This document shows positions 14,213 through 21,900 of a DNA stretch of 30,669 bases, in pieces. The position numbers were made by a program, and so were the translations under genes. The notes under the pieces were generated by a model that did no database searches, was not told where the DNA came from, and saw only the letters and a list, made by a program, of their open reading frames with translations. The DNA comes from CAZTKP01 sp964614215 (lineage in GTDB: Bacteria; UBP6; UBA1177). Where the stretch lies: positions 1 through 30,669 of the forward strand of contig CAZTKP010000010.1 in NCBI GenBank assembly GCA_964614215.1, written 5' to 3'. Every line of letters begins with the position of its first letter. The first letter of the stretch is position 1.

Positions 14213-15222
14213 TTACTTCTTTTCTTTTTGTATTTTATTCTTGAACGGAATTTTTTCATAAAGTTGTTCTCGACATGATCTTTCAGGGTCAGAATACCGT
14301 TCTGAAAGGCTGTTTCATCACTTTTTCCATGCCCGATGCCGACAAGATGGTTAACACCCAGAAGCAGAGCGCTGCCATAGAGGTTGTACTGAAATCTGGA
14401 AAGGGCATCCGGAAATATTTTATTAAAAAAGAAACTTGATGTTTTTTCCCATTTGGGAGGAGCGATCATTGACTTTATCATATAGACAAAAGTTTCATTC
14501 AGGCCTTCTATTGTTTTAAGTGCAACATTTCCGGTAAATGCATCAGTTACGATAACATCAGCCTTCTGCTCAATAAAAAGGTGGTTCCCTTCGACAAATC
14601 CCACATAGTTTAGAGGAACGTTGCTTATCATTTCAGAGGCTTCACGGACCAGTTTTGTGCCTTTAGTTTTTTCCTCTCCGACATTAAGAATACCGACCCT
14701 GGAATCTTTAAGTCCGGTAATACAGTATCTATATGATTCGCCCATTAACGCAAAGTCCAGAATATTGGAAGGCTTAGGATCAATAGTCGCACCAAGATCA
14801 AGAAAGATCATTTTTCTTGAGTCAACAGAGGGATAGATAGTGGCAAGTGCCGGCCTGGAAATATCGTCCATAATTCCGCTTTTAAAATACGAGATGGTTA
14901 CAACAGCTCCTGTGTTCCCCAGAGAAAAGAAAGCGTCTCCTTTATTCCGGGTCAGCAGTTCAATGCCTTTGTGTATGGAAGATCCCTGTCTGCCTTTGTA
15001 TGCCGAGACCGGAGAATCATCCATGGTTATTTCATCATCAGCATGCACGATCTCAAGATTATCGGGTATAACTCCCGAAATATGATCAAATATCTCAGGT
15101 TTATATCCCACGAGAATAATTTTAAGATTAGAAAATTCTCTGCAGAGCTTTAGAGATGAATTTACAGGAATACCGGGAGAGTTGTCCCCTCCCATTGCAT
15201 CAACAATTATAGTTGATGACAT
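14209..15222 (-). CDS. plsX: Phosphate acyltransferase PlsX
   Basis: The 337-residue protein starts with STIIVDAMGGDNSP, the PlsX signature. Other family segments are DSPVSAYKGRQGSS with GNTGAVV following, DLGATIDPKP, VGEEKTKGTKLVREA, VEGNHLF, VTDAFTGNVALKTIEG and GVNHLVGIGHGKSD. PlsX converts acyl-ACP to acyl-phosphate, the donor for PlsY in phosphatidic acid synthesis, at the cytoplasmic face of the membrane. It follows rpmF by 2 bases in the conserved yceD-rpmF-plsX order. The usual next genes fabH, fabD, fabG and acpP are absent here, because plsX instead runs into the convergent receiver-domain gene. Confidence 0.96.
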   Translation of the reverse strand: MSSTIIVDAMGGDNSPGIPVNSSLKLCREFSNLKIILVGYKPEIFDHISGVIPDNLEIVHADDEITMDDSPVSAYKGRQGSSIHKGIELLTRNKGDAFFSLGNTGAVVTISYFKSGIMDDISRPALATIYPSVDSRKMIFLDLGATIDPKPSNILDFALMGESYRYCITGLKDSRVGILNVGEEKTKGTKLVREASEMISNVPLNYVGFVEGNHLFIEQKADVIVTDAFTGNVALKTIEGLNETFVYMIKSMIAPPKWEKTSSFFFNKIFPDALSRFQYNLYGSALLLGVNHLVGIGHGKSDETAFQNGILTLKDHVENNFMKKFRSRIKYKKKRSN

Positions 15223-15224
15223 TT

Positions 15225-15410
15225 TTACTGATCTTCGAGAGTTATAACTTCTTTGCCTTTATAATTTCCGCAGCTAGGGCATATACGGTGAGGCACCATA
15301 GTTTCTCCGCATTTAGGACATGTGATGGTCTTTACGGGACTCATCTTGAGATGTCCGCCTCTTCTTTTTCTTGAACGTGCCTGACAATGCTTTCTTTTAG
15401 GAACTGCCAT
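15225..15410 (-). CDS. rpmF: 50S ribosomal protein L32
   Basis: The 61-residue protein starts MAVPKRKHCQARSRKRRGGH, typical of L32. It has the zinc-type ribbon cysteines CPKC (31, 34) and CPSC (44, 47), so it is a C+ form. It is a component of the large ribosomal subunit. It lies 21 bases after yceD and 2 bases before plsX. Confidence 0.97.
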   Translation of the reverse strand: MAVPKRKHCQARSRKRRGGHLKMSPVKTITCPKCGETMVPHRICPSCGNYKGKEVITLEDQ

Positions 15411-15431
15411 AGTATCCTCCTGTGTTTATCT

Positions 15432-15866
15432 TTAGGTTGACATGCAATCACATTTGTTATCGTTAAGGTTTGCTCCGCAGTGGGAACAGACCCCTTTACA
15501 GTCTTCGCTGCATAGGATCTTTTCCGGAATATTCATAACTATTGTCTCACGGACATAATCATCAAGTTCAATTGATTCTCCGTGATAGAAATAATCGATG
15601 TCGTCATCACCGCTTTCAGGGAAAATGTAAAAAGATTCATCAGCCTGAATTGTCACTTCAATATCAGCAAGACATCTGCCGCATACGGTGATGATGGAGA
15701 AATCTCCCTTTATTCTTATGCACACCGTCTCTCCTGCCCTGTAGAACTCAACGGTAAGGTCAACATCCTTTAATTTTGAGCCGTGGTTGAATTCGTCCCC
15801 TGCAAGAGTCGTAACGATGTCTTTTTTTGAGGTCGACTCTTTTATTTCATTCAGAAAAAGTTCCAT
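15432..15866 (-). CDS. yceD: YceD family (DUF177) protein
   Basis: The 144-residue protein has the family's cysteine pattern: CGRCL (Cys62, Cys65) then CSEDCKGVCSHCGANLN (Cys119, 123, 127, 130) and CDC (139, 141). It also has the acidic middle segment and the conserved position upstream of rpmF. YceD is reported to matter for 23S rRNA accumulation or large-subunit biogenesis; the biochemical activity is not settled. The cysteine-rich end probably binds zinc. It is the first gene of the yceD-rpmF-plsX unit and has its own strong promoter. Confidence 0.9.
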   Translation of the reverse strand: MELFLNEIKESTSKKDIVTTLAGDEFNHGSKLKDVDLTVEFYRAGETVCIRIKGDFSIITVCGRCLADIEVTIQADESFYIFPESGDDDIDYFYHGESIELDDYVRETIVMNIPEKILCSEDCKGVCSHCGANLNDNKCDCMST

Positions 15867-15902
15867 CTGCCTTATTCAAGTATCAAAAAACAACAGTGTG
15901 GA

Positions 15903-15930
15903 AATATAGTCTAAAAAGGCTGTTTGTCAA
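15903..15930 (-). promoter_or_regulatory. Sigma-70-type promoter of yceD-rpmF-plsX
   Basis: On the minus strand a perfect TTGACA at 15930-15925, a 16-base spacer, then TATATT at 15908-15903 (5 of 6). It gives a leader of about 30 bases to the yceD ATG at 15866. A 6-bp inverted repeat ends 3 bases upstream of the -35. Confidence 0.75.
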
Positions 15931-15944
15931 GATAAATCCCAGCT

Positions 15945-16820
15945 TCAGGATTTAGGTTTTTCAGGCTGTTCTTCCTCTGAAGAGGGAGCTTCTTTTTTGT
16001 TATCTTTATTTTCAGGCTGATCTTTTTTAACTTCTTTTTCTTCCTGTGGCTGATCTTTTTCAGCTTCCTTTTTTGCCTGTGTTTTATTCTTCTCAGGTTC
16101 TTTCTGCTCTTTCTGAGCCGGTTCCATGTTTTTAGTTTTTACAGCAGCTTCGTTCTCTTCAAACTTCTGGGTGTTGTCAATGATCTTAGTAAAATCCTTG
16201 TCGCCGGCCCTTTTAAAGATGTTCGGTTTCTGGTCGTTGTCAGTATCTTTTTCTATTCTCTGCAGAACGTTGTTCTTGTAGTGCTCCCAGTAATCAGCTT
16301 TGCCGTTTCCACTCTGATCTTCTTCAAGAAGAATAATGAAGCCCTTTTCATCGTAGTACTTCCAGATGTCAGTCTTTTCATCGAACTGAAAGTCTATTTC
16401 TCTTCTTCTGACAACTCCGTTCATATAGTAGTCAGTGGCATCGATCTTTCCATCAAAGTCAAGGTCCAGTTCTTCCTTGAAAACGGCGCCTTCATCATTA
16501 AAATAACGCCATACGTCAATTTTGTTATCTCTGTTCAGATCCATCATCTTAACACTGATCTGGAGATTGAACTTGCCTTTTTTATCCTTAACAGGGACTT
16601 TTTTGAAAACGTTGATGATATCAGGTTTCTTGTCCTTGTTGATGTCGTATCTTTTCTCAACATATTTATCAGGATCAAATTTTAATTTTCCGCCTTTTGC
16701 GGTAAGTGTATCTTCCTGTTTAGTTTTTGCTGTTTCAGTTTGTGATTCTTTCCCGGATTTAGTCGTGGAACAACCGAAAAGAAGCGCAATAACCGCAAAA
16801 AGAGTAATAAATCTAATCAT
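15945..16820 (-). CDS. Predicted lipoprotein with tandem calcium-motif (EF-hand-like) repeats
   Basis: The start at 16820 (291 residues) is chosen because GAGG lies 5 bases upstream and the product opens with a good lipoprotein signal MIRFITLFAVIALLFGC (Cys17). An in-frame ATG 11 codons earlier would spoil it. From residue 59 six copies of a DxDxDGxxD-type loop occur, for example DINKDKKPD (59), DLNRDNKID (94), DLDFDGKID (119), DQSGNGKAD (168) and DTDNDQKPN (192). The later copies recur every 24-25 residues and are separated by aromatic W-x-Y-Y segments. Such loops bind calcium in related secreted proteins. The last 70 residues are a Lys/Glu/Gln/Pro low-complexity tail. It is probably the last gene of the unit starting at 23604. 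The function is unknown. Confidence 0.78.
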   Translation of the reverse strand: MIRFITLFAVIALLFGCSTTKSGKESQTETAKTKQEDTLTAKGGKLKFDPDKYVEKRYDINKDKKPDIINVFKKVPVKDKKGKFNLQISVKMMDLNRDNKIDVWRYFNDEGAVFKEELDLDFDGKIDATDYYMNGVVRRREIDFQFDEKTDIWKYYDEKGFIILLEEDQSGNGKADYWEHYKNNVLQRIEKDTDNDQKPNIFKRAGDKDFTKIIDNTQKFEENEAAVKTKNMEPAQKEQKEPEKNKTQAKKEAEKDQPQEEKEVKKDQPENKDNKKEAPSSEEEQPEKPKS

Positions 16821-16871
16821 TTTAACCTCAAAGAATAATCTTTCTCTGTGCATGATGTTAAACGTATCGAG

Positions 16872-17636
16872 TTAAAAAATCAAGATTTCCATTCCATCCC
16901 AGGCAGGTTGAATGTGATCTGGAAGGCTTGAGGCCGTTTCCTGATAATCAAACGTGTGGTTCATGTGGGTAAGATATGCTTTCTCCGGGTTGAGCTGTTC
17001 AATAAAACTGATCACTTCCGGAAGAGAAAGATGTTTTGAATGAGGCTTCTTTACTGTTGTTGATATCGCAAGTGTGCTTATGCCTTTCAGTTTTTCAAAT
17101 TCTTCTTTTCTGATGTCACTGATATCGGCCAGTAGTGCAAAGTTCCCGATCCGCAGACTGAAAACTTCCATTTCACCGTGCTGATGTCTTATCGGAATTA
17201 TCTCAATATCATTAAATTTTATACGGTCACCTGCTACGACGTTAGGTATCAGAAACGGTCTGTCAATATATTCGTTCTTATCACTGAACATATATGGGAA
17301 CTGCCTGCGGGCGGCTCCGAGAGTTTTTTCTGAGCCGTAGAGAGGCAAAGGCTTTTTTTTAACAAAGGATATCATTCTAAGGTCATCCAGTCCTGCGATA
17401 TGGTCACTGTGATGATGAGTGAGCCAGATCATATCTATATCAGCTGCTCCTGACCTCAGAAGCTGCTGTCTGAGTTCAAAAGGAGTGTCAATTAAAATGG
17501 TCGTGTCCTTTTCAATGATAGTCATTGAGAACCGGGTCCGTTTATTTTTAGGGTCATTTGATGAGCATACCGGGCAGTTACAGAAAAGTTGCGGTGTTCC
17601 TGTTGAAGAACCTGTTCCGTTAAAGATTATTTTCAT
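16872..17636 (-). CDS. PhnP-like metallo-beta-lactamase fold hydrolase
   Basis: The 254-residue protein starts with IIFNGTGSSTGTPQLFCNC. A CNCPVC cysteine cluster (Cys19, 21, 24) matches the structural zinc site known in PhnP. The metal-binding HHHSDH (His74, His76, Asp78, His79) lies in WLTHHHSDHIAGLDDLR, followed by RHQHGEMEVFSLRIG and AYLTHMNHTFDY for the remaining ligands. PhnP hydrolyses cyclic phosphodiesters (ribosyl 1,2-cyclic phosphate). Many homologues outside phosphonate operons have unknown nucleotide or cyclic-phosphate substrates, and no phn gene is near here. The ATG overlaps the stop of the upstream gene by 1 base (TGATG), so the two are translationally coupled. A role in turning over a nucleotide signal would fit its neighbours but is only a guess. 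Confidence 0.87.
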   Translation of the reverse strand: MKIIFNGTGSSTGTPQLFCNCPVCSSNDPKNKRTRFSMTIIEKDTTILIDTPFELRQQLLRSGAADIDMIWLTHHHSDHIAGLDDLRMISFVKKKPLPLYGSEKTLGAARRQFPYMFSDKNEYIDRPFLIPNVVAGDRIKFNDIEIIPIRHQHGEMEVFSLRIGNFALLADISDIRKEEFEKLKGISTLAISTTVKKPHSKHLSLPEVISFIEQLNPEKAYLTHMNHTFDYQETASSLPDHIQPAWDGMEILIF

Positions 17637-18946
17637 CAGTTGAAAAATTTACCGAAAAAGCCTTTTATAGACCTTTTTTTGTTAATTTCTTCTTCGTATT
17701 CCTGAACAAGGTTCTGAAGTTTCTGGACCTGTTCTATTAACTCTTCTCTTTCTTTTCGCAGTTTTGATATTTCCAGGTAAGGATTGTCCGTCTCTGCCGC
17801 TGCCTGAGCCGGCTCTATGTTCTCTGCCGGTTGCGGTTCCGGTTCAATAGATGCCTCTTCAGGTTCTTCTTCNNNNNNNNNNNNNNNNNNNNNNNNNNNN
17901 NNNNNNNNNNNNNNNNNNNNNNNNNNNNNNNNNNNNNNNNNNNNNNNNNNNNNNNNNNNNNNNNNNNNNNNNGTTTTATCTATAGACTGCTCCGGAGAAA
18001 CAGACTCTTTTTCCTCATTTTCTTCTTCCGGAGCAGGCTCTTCGCTCTTTCTTGAAACAAAGTCGGTTACTATTTCCACGGAAAACGGGGTGTCCGATTC
18101 AAAAAGTCTCTGGTAGGTTCCATCTTCAGCTTTTACAAGAACCTGGATATAGACTCCGTTGTTATGGGATATGGATGATTCAATATCGCTTAAGGTCGGA
18201 ATGATCACAGACCTGATCTCCTGAATGCCTGAATCTGTCTGGATCTCTGTAATGAAAAAAGGCTGAGGAAATGTAGGGTCTTTAACGAGGAGGTTCTTTG
18301 TGAAAGATATTTTTGCCGGGATCTCTTCAACGACCAGAGCAAGTTTTACGACCCGGTTGTTGTTGATGAACGCTATTGAGTTGTATTTGTCCAGAAAGTT
18401 CTTAATGGATGTTCCTTTTTTTTCAGGTTTTTCAGGCTCATTCTTTTCAGGAGAAATGGCTTCGTTTTTATTATGAACTATTTCAGGGGATTCCTGCTGA
18501 TTTGAGCCTCCGGACATTATTTTTGATATTCTGTTAATCCCTGGTTGGGGGTTAATGTTGTGAGCGAGACAGATGTTCCTGATCTGTGCGACCTTTTCCT
18601 TCAGAAATCTGGATGATTCAATTTTATCGAACCTAATTTCATCCTCTTCCTCAAAATAGGTCACGTTTCCCATAATAAAGAATAGCAGAGAGTTCGTCTT
18701 TGCACTCAGAAAATATGGAAGGCCGGGAATCTCAACATTGAGTTTTCTGAACCATTCACGGTAAGTATCCGTTTTGATCTTTTTAACCATATCAAAAGGG
18801 GTGTTTTCAAGAAAAATAAGTGAAACTCCGTCTTCATATCTTTTTATAAGACCCGAAGACTGCCTTATGTTCTCGATCTCTTTTCTGATCTCGGAAGTGT
18901 TTCCTTCCAGAATCTGCTTTTCAGTGATCTTTAAATTCAATCCCAT
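17636..18946 (-). CDS. Unknown protein with Glu/Pro-rich linker and C-terminal coiled coil, interrupted by an assembly gap
   Basis: The frame reads 436 residues if the 100 N bases are counted at face value. The N-terminal 130 residues (MGLNLKITEKQILEGNTSEI...) look globular, with LPYFLSAKTNSLLFFIMGN and RNICLAHNINPQPG. A Glu/Lys/Pro spacer at about 150-175 leads to a second, beta-rich part (VVKLALVVEEIPAKISF, QPFFITEIQTDSG, VYIQVLVKAEDGTYQRLFES) at about 180-290. A Glu/Pro-rich tract spans the gap. The end is a clear coiled coil (ISKLRKEREELIEQVQKLQ) before KRSIKGFFGKFFN. No signal peptide is present, so it is cytoplasmic. I recognise no family. It starts 2 bases after the pseudokinase/GGDEF gene ends and is coupled to the PhnP-like gene, which suggests a partner role. 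Confidence 0.65.
   Translation of the reverse strand: MGLNLKITEKQILEGNTSEIRKEIENIRQSSGLIKRYEDGVSLIFLENTPFDMVKKIKTDTYREWFRKLNVEIPGLPYFLSAKTNSLLFFIMGNVTYFEEEDEIRFDKIESSRFLKEKVAQIRNICLAHNINPQPGINRISKIMSGGSNQQESPEIVHNKNEAISPEKNEPEKPEKKGTSIKNFLDKYNSIAFINNNRVVKLALVVEEIPAKISFTKNLLVKDPTFPQPFFITEIQTDSGIQEIRSVIIPTLSDIESSISHNNGVYIQVLVKAEDGTYQRLFESDTPFSVEIVTDFVSRKSEEPAPEEENEEKESVSPEQSIDKXXXXXXXXXXXXXXXXXXXXXXXXXXXXXXXXXXEEEPEEASIEPEPQPAENIEPAQAAAETDNPYLEISKLRKEREELIEQVQKLQNLVQEYEEEINKKRSIKGFFGKFFN
17873..17972. other. Assembly gap of 100 N
   Basis: Exactly 100 unknown bases lie inside the Glu/Pro-rich coding tract of the gene at 17636-18946. A round 100 is often a placeholder rather than a measured size. 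The frame happens to be the same on both sides at this length. Confidence 0.99.
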
Positions 18947-18948
18947 TT

Positions 18949-21900
18949 TTATTTTCCTACAAGTTCTGAATATTTAACGGCGTTATCTCTTCCGTTACTT
19001 TTTGCTCTATACATCGCCATGTCGCATTTTTCAATAAAATCCTTTTCGTTCTTTATTCTGTCCTCATGGAAAGATGCTACTCCCAGACTAACGGAAAAAG
19101 ATATGCCGGCCACTTCTTTTTCCTTACAGCTTTTTCTGATCTTTTCCGCGGTCTGGTACGCTCCTTCGAGATCAGTTCCGGGAAGCAGAATAACGAACTC
19201 TTCACCACCGAATCTTCCGACATAGTCAGATGATCTTACAGAGTTTTTAAGAAGCATTCCGAGGTGTTTGAGGATATTGTCTCCGGCGAGGTGGCCGTAA
19301 GTATCGTTGATGTTTTTAAAATGATCTATATCAAGCATGATCATTGAAACGGTGAAGTTGTATCTGTCCGCTTTTTCGATTTCCTTTTCGAGTATGCTGA
19401 AAAAGTGTCTTCTGGAATAAAGTTTGGTGAGAGTGTCTGTTGTCGCTATCTGGACGAGTTCCACATTATCAAGAACAACAGCCAGGTTTTCAGAAAGTGT
19501 CTCAAGAAAGTTTATCTGAGATTCTGAAAATGTGCCGATGGAGCTATCTCTCTCAAGATAGATGTAGGCTTTCAGATTTCCTTTGAGCACTATCGGGACT
19601 GCTGCAACGAACCTGAAATCCAGTCCTGTTTCATCAGGTGTTCCGGAAATGAATTCCATCCGGCCTGTTTTAAGCATTCTCGGAACAACTCCGGCCTTGA
19701 ACCTGAATTCCGACATTTTGTATTCCCTGTAGGATGAGTCAAGGATGTGGTATGTGCCATCGTCGTTGTCACTGCCTACAAAGACAATGCCGCAGATGTC
19801 AAGGGACAGTACTTCTATGACCTTCTTTATCACACTGTCGGTGATCCTTGTGAAATCGGTCTTTCCCGCAATAGATTTTACAATATCAATTATTGCCGAG
19901 TAGTTGGAGTTCATAGTGTTAAGGATCTCGATCTGGTTTTTTGTATTTACAAAATATGTCTGAAGTTTTGCAAGTTCTTCATCGACAGAATCCCTTGTTT
20001 CTATTGAGCTTTCAGATCTTTTTAAAATATCTCTGATATTGCCCAGGATGCTTTCGGTATCTTCTCTTTCAAGAAGAAACGATACTCTGTCAAAAAGACT
20101 GTAGAAGTGGTTTGACTGGATCTTCATTGCCAGTTTCAGTCCGTTCTTGAGATATTTTCTCAAAAGAGTGGAAGCGGGGGAGAAGTCCTTTAGAAAAAGA
20201 GAAGCATGATAATAGTAGAGCATCTGGAAGAGTGTGTGGTTGCTCACGATGCTTTCCTGTTCAACTTCATAGATAAAGTTCATTGCCTTATCGTAGTTGC
20301 CGAGTTTTTTATGGTAAATTATCATGCATGTTATATAGAGAAGATAACTTGTCTGTTTAAACAGCGGATAGCTGTTGAATAGTGCCTGCATCTTTCTGTC
20401 GAGTTCGCTGAAATACTCGTTATCGTTACCTGTGATAGCTTCAAGCAGCATCAAAGTGGAGAAGGACATTATGCTTTTCTGGTAGTTGATGCTTTTAAAC
20501 TCTTCCAGATATCTTCTAAGTTTCCCTCCGGTGTTCCTTGCAATACCCATGTCATTTTTCAGAAGGGACAGCATTGTCTGGAGACTGTAGATGTTTATGA
20601 GCTCAGGGTCCCTGTGTTCTCTCTGGGAAATTTCCAGCGCATTGTACAGAAAGTTTTCTGCAAGTGAGAACTCTCCGTTTATTATGGCAAGCTCGGCATA
20701 GTTGAAGTAGCACTGCTTGATAATACTGACACCGCATCCTTTTCTTGCGTATTCAACGGCTTTATCAAGATAGAATCTCACATCATTTAGTCTGCCGATC
20801 CTGTGAGAGCATTTTGCAAGGTTCAGATAGCTTCTCGATATTCTGAAATTATCAAATATTTCAAGAGAAAGTTTCAATGTCTCATGGAGAACTTCGTAGG
20901 CTTTTTTCATCAGGTTGAAATTCCAGTAGAAATCGAACGAGATGTTAAGAGCATCGATATAAAAGGCTTTTGAGTCGATCTTTTCCGCACTTTCGATCAG
21001 CTCTTTTCTCAGAGTATCAAGTTCAGAATAATCAGAGTTTATGACCTGGAGGTCTATATCGAACTGCATTTGTTTCAAAGTAAACCTTCTGACCGGTCCG
21101 AAAAGAGATCTGTGACCTTTCTGTATAAGTCCCAGGGCTCTCTTAAGATGATATTCCGCCTTGCTGAAGTTGTTGTCTGCATTAAGATAGACAAAGGCTC
21201 TCAGATAATGTTTCACTGCCTTTCTATCAGGGGTGTCGGCATTATATCCCGATATAAGACGGAGAGCTTTTGAAGGGTCTGAATCTCCGGCAAGAGAGAA
21301 AACAAGATCCTCCAGAATAGTGTCGTCTTTCCAGATGGAGTAACTTTTTTCCAGAAGAGTAGTGGCCTTTCTGAAAATACCGAGCTTGAAATACATCCTT
21401 CCTGCAAAAAGGTAGACTGCATATAGTTTTTTACCTTCCATAAGGTTGGGGTTCGAGTCAAGGATGGTAAGAGCATCGTCTATGGATGATTCAGCAAGCT
21501 CGGAGTTAAGGTGTGCCATAAACCCGCCGACTGACTGAAGGTAGAGTTTTAAGGCCAGCTCCATCTTTTCCGCCTGATGGTAGTGATAGGCCGCAAACGC
21601 GAAATGATTGATGTTCATTCCCATAAGGACTTTCCATGTGGAGATGATGTAATCGCCCATGTCCTTGTGAAGTTTAATGCGTTCCTTTTTTGAAACGAGA
21701 GAATAGATTATCGGGTGAAAGAACTGGTTGACGATGTTTATCTTGCCGTTCTTATGTTTCACAAGAAGATAGTTAGTCTCCAGAACATCAATAGCCATGT
21801 CGATATCTTTGGGCTTCAGTTCGTTCATCAGCAGATAGTAAAGAGCCTCTTTCGTAATAAATTTCTTATATATGGAGCATGCTTTAAGAACGGATTTCTC

